Source: Ralstonia insidiosa (GTDB taxonomy: Bacteria; Pseudomonadota; Gammaproteobacteria; Burkholderiales; Burkholderiaceae). From it: 64,000 bases of DNA. Below the pieces are notes generated by a model. That model worked only from the letters and a program-made list of their open reading frames with translations. It was not told the origin of the DNA and did no database searches. Where the stretch lies: positions 930,001-994,000 of the forward strand of contig NZ_VZPV01000001.1 of NCBI RefSeq assembly GCF_008801405.1. The letters are read 5' to 3'. Each line of letters starts with the position of its first letter. Position 1 is the first letter of the stretch. The position numbers and the translations under genes were made by a program. Shown here piece after piece: positions 50,657-61,000 of this stretch.

Positions 50657-51493
50657 TTACTGACGCGCATTCCGGAGGTTATCCGGCCACGGCGTGTTGT
50701 AGTTCGTGCGGAACGGGTTGATGTCCAGCCCGCCGCGCCGCGTGTAGCGTGCATACACCGCCAGCTTGACCGGGCGGCACTGGCGTTGGATGTCGGTAAA
50801 GATGCGCTCGACGCACTGCTCGTGAAACTCGTTGTGTTCGCGGAACGAGATCAGGTACTTGAGCAGCGCTTCCTGGTTGATAGGCGCACCCACGTAGCGG
50901 ATCTGCACGCTGCCCCAATCCGGCTGGCCGGTCACCAGGCAGTTGGACTTGAGCAGATGCGAGACCAGCGTCTCTTCCACCGGGCTTTCCTCTTCGTCCG
51001 CATGCAGCAGTTCCGGCGTGGGCTGGTAGACATCGGTCTCGATGTCCAGGCGATCGAGCAGCAAGCCGTCAAGCTCGTGCATCTTCTGCCGCGCAAACTC
51101 TTCCTGCGGCACGATGCGCACCTGCACCGGTGCGCCGCACGCTTCCGACAGATCGTGGTGGATCAACTGCTGCAGCGCTTCGTACGAGGCCACCTTGGTC
51201 TGGTTGAACGAATTCAGATACAGCTTGAACGACTTCGATTCGACAATGTTGGGCGAATCCGCCGGCACGATCACGGTGCCGATGGCCACCTGCGGCTTGC
51301 CCCGCAGGTTCAGCCACGACAGTTCATACAGGTTCCACAGGTCCACGCCAAAAAACGGCAGCGCGCTGCCGGCGGGCAGGCCGATCTCGTCGCGCTTGCC
51401 CTGGCGCGGAATCGGAAACAGCAGGCTCGGGTCGTACTCCGTCTTGTAGGCGGAGGTTTTGCCCAGCGGCGAATGTTCGGGTTGGTTGCTCAT
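50657..51493 (-). CDS. queF: NADPH-dependent preQ0 reductase (QueF)
   Basis: 278 aa, the long YqfO-type QueF, from ATG 51493. Reduces 7-cyano-7-deazaguanine to preQ1 in queuosine synthesis. Active-site Cys in LLKSNCLVTGQPDWG; the second half contains SFREHNEFHEQCVERI (Glu/His substrate contacts) and the N-terminal half SPNIVESKSFKLYLNSFNQT, the QueF signature. It starts 23 bp after the ilvA stop, so it is co-transcribed, and ends at a strong terminator. Confidence 0.97.
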   Translation of the reverse strand: MSNQPEHSPLGKTSAYKTEYDPSLLFPIPRQGKRDEIGLPAGSALPFFGVDLWNLYELSWLNLRGKPQVAIGTVIVPADSPNIVESKSFKLYLNSFNQTKVASYEALQQLIHHDLSEACGAPVQVRIVPQEEFARQKMHELDGLLLDRLDIETDVYQPTPELLHADEEESPVEETLVSHLLKSNCLVTGQPDWGSVQIRYVGAPINQEALLKYLISFREHNEFHEQCVERIFTDIQRQCRPVKLAVYARYTRRGGLDINPFRTNYNTPWPDNLRNARQ

Positions 51494-51516
51494 GACAAAT
51501 GCTCTGCGCAGGCCGA

Positions 51517-53037
51517 TCAGAGGAACAGGCTGTACACCGGGTTCTCGCTCTCGTCCCAATAGGTATAGCCCAGCGTGGTGAGGAACGCCTTGAACTCGCG
51601 CTTCTCGTTCTTCGGCACCTGGATGCCGACGAGGATGTTGCTCGAATCCGCGCCCTGATTACGGTAGTGGAACAGGCTGATGTTCCAGTTCGGGCTCATG
51701 CTCGAGAGGAACTTCATCAGCGCGCCCGGCCGCTCCGGAAACTCGAAGCGGTAGAGGTGTTCGTTCTCGGCCAGCGGTGAGCGCCCACCCACCATGTAGC
51801 GGATGTGCTGCTTGGCGAGTTCGTCGTTCGACAGGTCCAGCGTCGGGAAACCGTGCTTGCGGAAGTTGTCGGCAATTTTGTCGCCTTCTGCGCGCGACGC
51901 GATCTGCACGCCCACGAAGATGTGCGCGGCGTCCTTGCTGGCAATGCGGTAGTTGAACTCAGTCACGTTGCGCGACCAGCCGACCAGCTCGCAGAAGCGC
52001 TTGAAGCTGCCGCGCTCTTCCGGAATCGTTACGGCAAACACGGCTTCGCGTGCCTCGCCCACCTCGGCGCGTTCGGCCACGAAGCGCAGACGGTCGAAGT
52101 TCATGTTGGCGCCGCTGGCCACGGCCACCAGCGCTTCGTTCTTCAGCTTGTGAGTCTCGGCATATTGCTTGAGGCCAGCCAGCGCCAGTGCGCCCGAGGG
52201 CTCCAGCAGGCTGCGCGTGTCCTGGAACACGTCCTTGAGCGCCGCGCAGATCGCATCCGTATCCACGGTGATGATCTCGTCGACCAACTCGCGCGTGATG
52301 CGGAACGTTTCCTTGCCCACCAGCTTGACGGCGGTGCCGTCGGCGAACAGACCCACGTCCTTCAGCTCGACGCGCTTGCCGGCTGCCACCGAACGCGCCA
52401 TCGCGTCGGAGTCCACGCTCTGCACGCCGATCACCTTGATGTCAGGCCGCACGGCCTTCACGTAGGACGCGATGCCCGAGATCAGCCCGCCACCGCCGAT
52501 CGAGCAGAAAATGGCGTGGATCGGTGCGGGGTGCTGGCGCAGGATTTCCATGGCGATGGTGCCCTGGCCGGCAATGACTTCCGGATCGTCGAACGGGTGC
52601 ACGAAGGTGTAGCCGTGCTTCTCCTGCAGCTTGGCGGCGTGGGTGTACGCGTCGGAATAGCTCTCGCCGTGCAGCACCACTTCGACCCACTCGCCACCGC
52701 GCGAGCGCACGCCGTCAATCTTCAACTGCGGCGTGGTCACCGGCATGCAGATGATGGCCTTGCATTCCATGCGGGCTGCGCTGAACGCCACGCCCTGCGC
52801 GTGGTTGCCGGCCGATGCCGTAATCACCCCGCGCTTGCGCTCGGCCGGCGTGAGCGAGGCCATCTTGTTGTAGGCGCCGCGCAGCTTGAACGAGAACACC
52901 GGCTGGTCGTCTTCGCGCTTGAGGTAGACGCGATTGCCGGTGCGCGCCGACAGGTTGGGCGCGAACTTCAGCTCGGTTTCCAGCGCGACGTCATAGACCT
53001 TCGCGGTCAGGATCTTCTTGAGGTAATCGATGGCCAT
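51517..53037 (-). CDS. ilvA: Threonine ammonia-lyase, biosynthetic
   Basis: 506 aa from ATG 53037. PLP enzyme converting threonine to 2-oxobutanoate, first step of isoleucine synthesis. PLP-Lys in VFSFKLRGAYNKM (~55), phosphate-binding SIGGGGLISG, ASAGNHAQG. The C-terminal ~180 residues hold two ACT-like regulatory domains (FAVTIPEERGSFKRFCELVG; RFEFPERPGALMKFL) that bind isoleucine/valine, as in the long E. coli-type enzyme. Confidence 0.97.
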   Translation of the reverse strand: MAIDYLKKILTAKVYDVALETELKFAPNLSARTGNRVYLKREDDQPVFSFKLRGAYNKMASLTPAERKRGVITASAGNHAQGVAFSAARMECKAIICMPVTTPQLKIDGVRSRGGEWVEVVLHGESYSDAYTHAAKLQEKHGYTFVHPFDDPEVIAGQGTIAMEILRQHPAPIHAIFCSIGGGGLISGIASYVKAVRPDIKVIGVQSVDSDAMARSVAAGKRVELKDVGLFADGTAVKLVGKETFRITRELVDEIITVDTDAICAALKDVFQDTRSLLEPSGALALAGLKQYAETHKLKNEALVAVASGANMNFDRLRFVAERAEVGEAREAVFAVTIPEERGSFKRFCELVGWSRNVTEFNYRIASKDAAHIFVGVQIASRAEGDKIADNFRKHGFPTLDLSNDELAKQHIRYMVGGRSPLAENEHLYRFEFPERPGALMKFLSSMSPNWNISLFHYRNQGADSSNILVGIQVPKNEKREFKAFLTTLGYTYWDESENPVYSLFL

Positions 53038-53714
53038 GGTGCGGACCGGGTTGGACGTGGGGAGAGCCCGTAAGCCTAACACGTGCCTTCTTGCCTGCAT
53101 GTCTGGGCAAAGCAGCCGCACGCTTGCTGCCGATGGTGCAGCGCCCCCGCTGGATGGGGTGTCGAGTTTGATGCGAATTACGTCTGAACTTAGAAAATAA
53201 CAGCATGGGTTTTTGATTTGCGGCGGGTAATTGGCCGGAGCGCCGATTAATATGATTTTGCCGATGCAGTCTTCCGGTTAATCGACGTCAGATGGCTGCA
53301 AATAAGTGCACATAATCGTTTCGATGTTAAGTGACGGGATAATGACTCAGGGGGATTCAAAGCAATCAAGCGATCCACAGCAGCAACTGTAGACGGGGCG
53401 GGGTATCGCCAGCGGCGCCCAGGAGACACCACGGCGCCGGGTGATTTTGCGAGGCAAAGCCCTCGGCTGCGCGGGAACCGCAGCGCCTCCCTCGTTATTG
53501 CAGTGCAGGACACACCATGACCGGCCGCGCGGCGCGCTGTTTTTCCGCATAGGCAGGCGAGCACAGAAAATCTTCGATTCAGAGTCCAGGGATTTGCGTT
53601 GATTTTGATCGACGCGGGGATGCTTTTGCCTTCTGAATCGAATTGCAGCGGTGTTGTTCACGAGCCGGCGTGAAATTCCGGCACCAACCAACCCTCCCTT
53701 TCAGGAGAGCAGCC
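53038..53714. other. Spacer between ilvA and the first AidA/PixA gene
   Basis: No supported gene. The middle (about 53160-53350) is noticeably AT-richer than the surroundings. I looked for a lux-box because aidA of Ralstonia solanacearum responds to acyl-homoserine lactone, and found only a half-site-like ACTGTAG near 53388. Confidence 0.4.
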
Positions 53715-54218
53715 ATGTCTCGAATTACCGATGTGCTGGTCAGCATTGATACGGAAGCCATTCTCAAGCAGTACGGCAAGAACAACAGCCAGGGCAATCC
53801 GCCCAACATCGACGCCCGGTACGTCTACATGACGGTCACGCAAGGCCAGGCCATCAGCGGCCAGGCGGGTGGCGAACTGAACGTTGCGGCGGCGGTGGGT
53901 GACGTGATCCGCTGGCGCGAGACGTCGCTGTCGCTGAGCTTCGAGCAAAGCTGCATTTTCTATAAGTTCATCGGCAACCAGGGCGGCGACCTGATCTCGC
54001 CACCGGCACTGCGCGAAGCTGAAGTGGTGGTGCCCGTGCCGAATCCGGGAGATCCGAGCAAGTACAAGACGCAGAAGGTGTCGAACTTCTACTGGACCTG
54101 CGACACGCTCAAGGTGGGCCACGTGACGTATCACTTCCAGTTCATGATCGTGGATCGTAGCGGCGCACTGTGCGGCTGCTATCAGTGGGACCCGTTCATC
54201 ACCATCCGCAACGCCTAA
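53715..54218 (+). CDS. AidA/PixA inclusion-body family protein
   Basis: 167 aa from ATG 53715, with AGGAGAG upstream. Family pattern complete: VSIDTEAILKQYG, GNPPNIDARYVYMTV, LNVAAAVGDVIRWRETSLSL, and the ending CGCYQWDPFITI. PixA-type proteins accumulate as crystalline inclusions, and AidA of R. solanacearum is quorum-sensing dependent; molecular function unknown. A second, divergent member follows 112 bp downstream. Confidence 0.88.
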   Translation: MSRITDVLVSIDTEAILKQYGKNNSQGNPPNIDARYVYMTVTQGQAISGQAGGELNVAAAVGDVIRWRETSLSLSFEQSCIFYKFIGNQGGDLISPPALREAEVVVPVPNPGDPSKYKTQKVSNFYWTCDTLKVGHVTYHFQFMIVDRSGALCGCYQWDPFITIRNA

Positions 54219-54330
54219 GCACGGACTGTGCGCCGCATCGCGTGTCGAGTCCTGCGGCGCCGTTCCGTTCATGCGAGACGCAGTCTGCCAGTGCGGTAGC
54301 TGCGCTCGCGCCTTTGTGCCAGGAGCGACG

Positions 54331-54873
54331 ATGTCTGCCTCGGAACCGTCTTCCCACCATGGCGCATCTGCCCCCGTGGTCGATGTGCTGCTCGTGTTCG
54401 ACACGTCTATGCTGCTCGCCCGCCATCCCGACGCGAGCCTGCGTGCAGAGGCGCCAACGCTGACCGACGCTGACGGCTGCTACCTGCTCGCGCCCGCCGT
54501 GGATGAACTGACCGCCCGCAATGACGGCCGCCTACGGATCGTCGCGCCCGTGGGGGCGCACGTGCGTCTGCGCTCGTCCACGCTGGCAATGCGCGCAGAA
54601 CATCTTGCCGTGGTCTCGGGTTTTCATCCGGCGGATGAAGATGTGCTGTCGGATGCCAGATTGGTCATCAAGGACGATGTGGAGCTGACGGTGCCACCTT
54701 CCAGCGAGAACGGCGCGTTCGTGCGCCGCCCCGCGATCGACTACTACTGGCAGAGTCGCGTGCGTGCGCATGGCACAGTCGACGCCCAGCTTGATGCCAT
54801 CCTGACCGACCGTGCCGGCGAGACCATCGGCTGCTTCCGCTGGAGCATCGTCGTCGACGTCACCGCGCCCTGA
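54331..54873 (+). CDS. Divergent AidA/PixA-like paralogue
   Basis: 180 aa from ATG 54331. Retains the family outline (VVDVLLVFDTSMLLARHPDA; DGRLRIVAPVGAHVRLRSSTLAM; YYWQSRVRAHG; ending GCFRWSIVVDV) but has lost the conserved GD.IRWR and YQWDPF motifs. Probably a duplicated and diverged partner of the preceding gene. Confidence 0.75.
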   Translation: MSASEPSSHHGASAPVVDVLLVFDTSMLLARHPDASLRAEAPTLTDADGCYLLAPAVDELTARNDGRLRIVAPVGAHVRLRSSTLAMRAEHLAVVSGFHPADEDVLSDARLVIKDDVELTVPPSSENGAFVRRPAIDYYWQSRVRAHGTVDAQLDAILTDRAGETIGCFRWSIVVDVTAP

Positions 54874-54963
54874 GCCGGCGAGTGCTGGCCGCCGCGCCTT
54901 GTGTGCCGGGCGTTGCAGTCGGTACACTGCCCCGCGATCCATCACGGGGGAGGGCAGGGCATC

Positions 54964-55899
54964 ATGGGCACCAAGGCGTTCTTTTCCCGGTTGCCGCGCA
55001 CGGGCAGGCGCCGGGGCCGCAAAGTCTGGTCCGGCACCCAGCAGGTCATCGCGTACGGCATGCCGTCGCTGGGCTGGCGCGACATCTATCACCATGCGCT
55101 GGAGGTCAACTGGCCGACCTTCTTCGGCATCCTGGCGGGGCTCTTCCTGACCCTCAACGCCGTGTTTGCGGGGTTGTATTCGCTGGGCGATGCGGCCATC
55201 GCCAATCAATCGCCGTCGGGCTTTGCAGGAGCATTCTTCTTCAGTGTCGAGACGCTGGCTACCGTCGGCTATGGCGACATGCACCCGCAGACGCTGTACG
55301 CGCATGTCATTGCCACGCTGGAGATCTTCATCGGCATGTCGGGCATCGCCATGGCAACGGGGCTGGTGTTTGCGCGGTTCTCGCGTCCGCGCGCCAAGAT
55401 CATGTTTGCGCACAACGCCGTCGTGCGGCCGCTCAACGGCAAGATGACGCTGATGGTGCGGGCGGCCAACGCGCGGCAGAACGTCATCGCCGAGGCCACC
55501 GCCAAGCTGCGTCTGCTGCAGGATGAGCGCTCGCCCGAGGGCTACTCGATCTACCGCATCCGCGATCTGCATCTGGAGCGCAGCGAGCATCCGATCTTCC
55601 TGCTCGGCTGGGTCATGATGCACGTGATCGACGAGACGAGCCCGCTGTACAACGCCACCCCCGAGTCGCTCGCCGCCGGCGATGCGCTGCTGATGCTCAC
55701 CATCTCGGGTTCGGACGAAACCGCCGCGCAAACCTTGCAGGCCCGCAACGCCTGGCGACACGACGAGATCCGCTGGGGCTACCGCTACGTCGACCTGATG
55801 CGCGACGACGAGAACGGCGTGACGCATGTGAACTACGACAACTTCCACAAGATCGTGCCGGTGGATGTGCCGGCCGAGGAACCGGCCCAGGCACAATGA
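54964..55899 (+). CDS. Inward-rectifier-type K+ channel (KirBac-like)
   Basis: 311 aa from ATG 54964. Two membrane helices flank a pore with selectivity filter TVGYGD (VETLATVGYGDMHPQ). A slide helix precedes TM1 and the C-terminal ~180 residues form the immunoglobulin-like cytoplasmic domain of Kir channels (RPLNGKMTLMVRAANARQN; HVIDETSPLYNATPESL). Homotetrameric potassium channel of the inner membrane, regulated by lipids in characterised homologues. Confidence 0.92.
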   Translation: MGTKAFFSRLPRTGRRRGRKVWSGTQQVIAYGMPSLGWRDIYHHALEVNWPTFFGILAGLFLTLNAVFAGLYSLGDAAIANQSPSGFAGAFFFSVETLATVGYGDMHPQTLYAHVIATLEIFIGMSGIAMATGLVFARFSRPRAKIMFAHNAVVRPLNGKMTLMVRAANARQNVIAEATAKLRLLQDERSPEGYSIYRIRDLHLERSEHPIFLLGWVMMHVIDETSPLYNATPESLAAGDALLMLTISGSDETAAQTLQARNAWRHDEIRWGYRYVDLMRDDENGVTHVNYDNFHKIVPVDVPAEEPAQAQ

Positions 55900-55942
55900 G
55901 CGGCTTGTCCGAATCACCTCAACGCGCCAACGCACAACCCCT

Positions 55943-57190
55943 GTGGCCCTGAACCTCGTCTGGCTGGCTTTCTTCCTCGTCGCTTTCGTCACGGCCTGTG
56001 TGCAGGTGCTGCAGGGCGACATGGAAGTGTTCTCCCGCATGCTCACCGCCATGTTCGACGCGGCCCGCACCGGCTTCGAGATCGCACTCGGCCTGACCGG
56101 CATGATGGCGCTGTGGCTCGGCATCATGCGCGTGGGCGAGCGTGCCGGGGTGGTCGACTTGTTTGCGCGGCTGGTGAACCCGCTGATGCGACACCTGTTT
56201 CCGTCCGTGCCCGCCGGTCACCCGGCCAATGGCGCAATGATGATGAACGTGTCGGCCAACGTGCTGGGCCTGGACAACGCCGCCACGCCGCTGGGCCTGC
56301 AGGCCATGCGCGAGCTGCAGCAGATCAACCCGCAACCGCAGCGCGCCAGTGACGCGCAACTGATGTTCGTGGTGCTCAATACGGCGGGCGTGACGCTGGT
56401 GCCCACGTCCGTCATCGCCATCCGTCAGGCCATGGCGGTCAAGCAGGGGCTGGTCGGTTTCAACGCGGCAGACATCTTCCTGCCGACCCTGCTGTCCACC
56501 TTTATCGGCTTTTGCGCGGGCATCGGCGCGGTGGCAGCCTATCAGCGCATCAACCTGTTCAAGCCGGCGCTGCTCGCGTATTTCGGCGGCTTTATCATGG
56601 CGATGGGGCTGTTGTTTGCGTGGCTGCACCAGTTTCCGCCGCAGCAGATGGCAGCCTGGATCGGGCTGATCGGCGCGGGCTCCATTCTCACCATCGTGGT
56701 GGCGTTCCTGGCGCGCGGGGCGATCCGCCGCATCAACGTCTACGAGACCTTTGTCGACGGGGCCAAGGATGGTTTCCAGGTCGCCATCGGCATCGTGCCG
56801 TACCTGGTGGCGGTGCTGGTCGGGATTGCCGTGTTCCGCGCAGCCGGCTGCATGGATGTGCTGATGCAGGGGCTCTCGGCATTGTTCTCGCACCTCGGCA
56901 TCGACACGCGTTTTGTACCGGCACTGCCCGTGGGGCTGATGAAGACGTTGTCTGGCGCAGGTGCGCGCGGCCTGATGGTCGACGTGATGACCACCTACGG
57001 CGTTGACTCCTTCCAGGGCAAGCTGGCCGCCATCATCCAGGGCTCCACCGAAACCACGTTCTACGTGCTGGCCGTGTACTTCGGCAGCGTCGGCATCAAG
57101 GACACGCGCTACGCGCTGGCCTGCGGGCTGTGGGCCGACCTGATCGGGCTGATCGGCGCCGTGTTCATCGCCTATCTGTTCTTCGGCTGA
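55943..57190 (+). CDS. SpmA/SpmB-like nucleoside-recognition membrane protein
   Basis: 415 aa from GTG 55943; about ten hydrophobic segments forming two gate/nucleoside-recognition domains fused in one chain (SpmA-like half with VSANVLGLDNAATPLGLQAM; SpmB-like half with AIIQGSTETTFYVLAVYFGS). In Bacillus the homologues act in spore maturation; the role in a non-sporulating proteobacterium is unknown, possibly a transporter. Confidence 0.85.
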   Translation: MALNLVWLAFFLVAFVTACVQVLQGDMEVFSRMLTAMFDAARTGFEIALGLTGMMALWLGIMRVGERAGVVDLFARLVNPLMRHLFPSVPAGHPANGAMMMNVSANVLGLDNAATPLGLQAMRELQQINPQPQRASDAQLMFVVLNTAGVTLVPTSVIAIRQAMAVKQGLVGFNAADIFLPTLLSTFIGFCAGIGAVAAYQRINLFKPALLAYFGGFIMAMGLLFAWLHQFPPQQMAAWIGLIGAGSILTIVVAFLARGAIRRINVYETFVDGAKDGFQVAIGIVPYLVAVLVGIAVFRAAGCMDVLMQGLSALFSHLGIDTRFVPALPVGLMKTLSGAGARGLMVDVMTTYGVDSFQGKLAAIIQGSTETTFYVLAVYFGSVGIKDTRYALACGLWADLIGLIGAVFIAYLFFG

Positions 57191-57247
57191 CCGGGTAGGG
57201 CCGCCCCCAAGCGACGTCGCGGCCGCACGCCCACTACAATCGACCGC

Positions 57248-57829
57248 ATGGAACAGTGGATCGACACGCTTTTTGCCACGCTCGCCTTGCCCAAGGTCGG
57301 GCTGCCCGCCATCTTTCTCGTCAGTTTCATCTCGGCGACGCTCTTGCCGCTGGGCTCCGAGCCGGCAGTCTTCGCTTACATCAAGCTCAATCCGGAGATG
57401 TTCTGGCCGGCCATCATCGTGGCCACCGTCGGCAACACGCTGGGCGGCGTGGTCGACTGGTGGATGGGTTATGCGGCCAAGCTGGCGCTGGTGCGCTACC
57501 ACCTGGCCCGCCGCCGCCGCCAGCATGATGCCGAGCACGCCCAGCACGTGCCGCACCCCAAGCGCCACCGCGCGCCGCCGCTCGACAAAAAATACTTCCG
57601 CTGGATGCGCCGTCTTGGGCCGGTGTCGCTGCTGGTGTCATGGCTGCCCGGCATTGGCGACCCGCTCTGCACGCTGGCCGGCTGGTTGCGCCTGAAGTTC
57701 TGGCCGAGCGTGATGTACATGGCCATCGGCAAATTCCTGCGCTATCTGGTCATGACCGGGGCGTTGATGACACTGCCCGATGACTTCTGGCACGGCATCC
57801 TGGGCTGGATCAAGAACCTCATGATGTGA
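57248..57829 (+). CDS. YqaA/DedA (VTT-domain) inner membrane protein
   Basis: 193 aa, four to five hydrophobic segments. Conserved SNARE-associated/VTT elements: ISATLLPLGSEPAV, VATVGNTLGGVVDWWMG and LVSWLPGIGDPLCTLAGWLR. Probable membrane lipid or small-molecule handling. A His/Arg-rich cytoplasmic loop (RRRRQHDAEHAQH) is unusual. Short spacer to the preceding gene suggests co-transcription. Confidence 0.85.
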   Translation: MEQWIDTLFATLALPKVGLPAIFLVSFISATLLPLGSEPAVFAYIKLNPEMFWPAIIVATVGNTLGGVVDWWMGYAAKLALVRYHLARRRRQHDAEHAQHVPHPKRHRAPPLDKKYFRWMRRLGPVSLLVSWLPGIGDPLCTLAGWLRLKFWPSVMYMAIGKFLRYLVMTGALMTLPDDFWHGILGWIKNLMM

Positions 57830-58029
57830 TGTTTGCGTGGTGTATTCGTCACGTATTTCTGTCGGCATGGTTCGCAAGCCATTGAAAACGCGGCAATTTT
57901 TGCGTCCATGCTCCCGGCATGGGATACCGTTGTTGCGGCGCATCAACGTTGAAGCTTGCAGTACAATCGCCCTTTAAAGACCGCGCGGCCAAGACAGTCT
58001 TTGCCGTGCTCCCTCCCCAGCGGCACGCC

Positions 58030-61000
58030 ATGAATGCCCCACTTCTGATCGACGCCAAACTCGCGGCGCACGACGCTGCGCCCCGGCTGCGCGAGATTCC
58101 CTATAACTACACCTCGTTCTCGGATCGGGAAATCGTCATTCGTCTGCTGGGCGAGTCGGCATGGCAGATCCTGCACGAGCTGCGCGCTGAGCGCCGCACT
58201 GGCCGATCGGCACGCATGCTGTACGAAGTGCTGGGCGACATCTGGGTGGTGCGCCGCAACCCGTATCTGCAGGACGATCTGCTCGAGACGCCCAAGCGTC
58301 GGCAGATGCTGATCGACGCGCTCAATCACCGACTGGCAGAGATCGAGAAGCGCCGCGTGGCCGACCACGATTCGCACCACGACCCGGAAGGCGATGTACG
58401 TGCCAGCAAGGTCGAGCAACTGGTCGTGCACGCCCGCCGTGCGGTGAAGGCGTTCCAGGAAGAATTCGCCCAGGTGTACGACCTGCGCCGCCGCGCCCAG
58501 AAGGTGCTCGGCCGCGTCACCGCCAAGGACAACATCAAGTTTGATGGCCTGTCGCGCGTGTCGCACGTGACGGACGCCACCGACTGGCGCGTCGAATACC
58601 CGTTCGTGGTGCTGACGCCCGACACGGAAGAAGAGATCGCCGGCATCGTCAAGGGCTGCTTCGAGCTGGGTCTGACCATCATCCCGCGCGGAGGCGGCAC
58701 CGGCTACACCGGCGGCGCCGTGCCGCTCACGCCGTTCTCGGCGGTCATCAACACCGAAAAGCTGGAGCGCCTGGATGCGGTCGAACAGACCGACCTGCCG
58801 GGCGTCGACCACCCGGTGGCGACCATCTATTCGGGCGCTGGCGTGGTTACGCGCCGTGTGGCGGAAGCCGCGGAGAAAGCGGGTCTGGTGTTTGCCGTGG
58901 ACCCAACCTCGATCGACGCTTCCTGCATCGGTGGCAACGTCGCCATGAACGCAGGCGGCAAGAAGGCCGTGCTGTGGGGCACCGCGCTGGACAACCTCGC
59001 CTGGTGGCGCATGGTCGATCCGGACGGCAACTGGCTGGAAGTCCAGCGCCTGAACCACAACCTCGGCAAGATCCACGATGCGCCGCTCGTCACGTTCGAG
59101 CTGAAGTGGTTCGACGGCAATGCGCCGGTCGGCAGCAAACTGCTGCGCACCGAGACGCTCACCATCGAAGGCCGCAAGTTCCGCAAGGAAGGCCTCGGCA
59201 AGGACGTTACCGACAAGTTCCTGGCTGGCCTGCCCGGCGTGCAGAAGGAAGGCTGCGACGGCATCATCACCAGCGCGCGCTGGATTCTGCACCGCATGCC
59301 CAAGTCGATCCGCACCGTGTGCCTGGAGTTCTTCGGCCAGGCGCGGGATGCGATTCCGAGCATTGTCGAAATCAAGGACTACCTCGACGCCGAGACCAAA
59401 AAGCCCGGTGGCGCGATCCTCGCGGGCCTGGAGCACCTGGACGAGCGCTACCTGCGCGCGGTCGGCTACGCCACCAAGAGCAAGCGCAACGCGTTTCCGA
59501 AGATGGTGCTGATCGGTGACATCGTTGGTGACGAAGATGACGCCGTGGCGCGCGCCACCTCGGAGGTGATCCGCCTGGCCAACGGCAAGAGCGGCGAAGG
59601 CTTCGTGGCCGTGAGCCCCGAGGCACGCAAGAAGTTCTGGCTGGACCGCTCGCGCACGGCGGCCATTGCCAAGCACACCAACGCCTTCAAGATCAACGAA
59701 GACGTGGTGATCCCGCTCAACCGCATGGGCGAGTACACCGACGGCATCGAGCGCATCAACATCGAGCTGTCGATCAAGAACAAGCTCAAGCTGGCCGACG
59801 CGCTGCAAGATTTCTTTGCACGCAACGACCTGCCGCTGGGCCGCACCGACGACGCCAACGAGATCCCCAGCGCCGAGCTGCTGGAAGACCGCGTGCAACA
59901 GGCGCAGCAACTGGTACGCAGCACGCGCGCCCGCTGGCAGTACCTGCTGGACCATCTCGACACGCCGGTGAATACGGCACGCGCCAGCCTGATCGGTGTG
60001 GGCCTGGGTTACCTCGCGCAGACCATCGACGACCGTCTGGTGAATCAGCCGGACGCCAACCTGTTCCACCTGCTGCAGGACCGCACGATCCGTGTGTCGT
60101 GGAAGGCGGAGATCCGCGCCGAGCTGCGCAAGATCTTCAACGGCGGCGAGTTCAAGCTGATCCTCGACGAGGCACAGGCGATTCACAAGAAGGTGCTGCG
60201 CGGCCGCGTATTCGTGGCGCTGCACATGCACGCCGGCGACGGCAACGTGCACACCAACCTGCCGGTCAACTCGGACGACTACGACATGCTGCAGGACGCC
60301 CACAAGGCGGTGGCCCGCATCATGACGCTGGCGCGTTCGCTCGACGGCGTGATCTCGGGCGAGCACGGCATCGGTATCACCAAGCTGGAATTCCTGACCG
60401 ACGACGAGATCGCCGACTTTGCCGCGTACAAGCGCCGCGTTGATCCGAACGGCCGCTTCAACAAGGGCAAGCTGCTGCGCGACGTGAACGACCCGCAAGG
60501 GCTGGCTGCCGACTTGCGCAACGCCTACACGCCGTCGTTCGGCCTGATGGGGCACGAGTCGATCATCATGCAGCAGAGCGACATCGGCGCCATCTCGGAG
60601 TCGATCAAGGACTGCCTGCGCTGCGGCAAGTGCAAGCCGGTGTGCGCCACGCACGTGCCGCGTGCCAACCTGCTGTACAGCCCGCGCAACAAGATTCTCG
60701 CCACCTCGCTGCTGATCGAAGCCTTCCTGTACGAAGAGCAGACGCGCCGCGGCGTGTCGGTCAAGCACTGGGAAGAGTTTGCCGATGTGGGCGACCACTG
60801 CACGGTCTGCCACAAGTGCGTGACGCCGTGCCCGGTCAAGATCGACTTTGGCGATGTGTCGATGAACATGCGCAACCTGCTGCGCAAGATGGGGCAGAAG
60901 AAGTTCAACCCCGGTACCGCCGCGTCGATGCTGTTCCTGAACGCGACCAACCCCGAGACCATCAACCTGACACGCAAGGTGATGATCGACTGGGGCTTCA

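Noticed and set aside
51805..53073. 422-codon plus-strand frame
   Set aside because: Antisense to ilvA, which has all catalytic motifs.
53360..53420. A lux-box for quorum-sensing control of the AidA/PixA gene
   Set aside because: Only one half-site-like ACTGTAG; the second half of the palindrome is missing.
55919..57568. 549-codon minus-strand frame
   Set aside because: Shadow of the SpmA/B-like and YqaA genes; His/Gln/Arg-rich, no start context, no motif.
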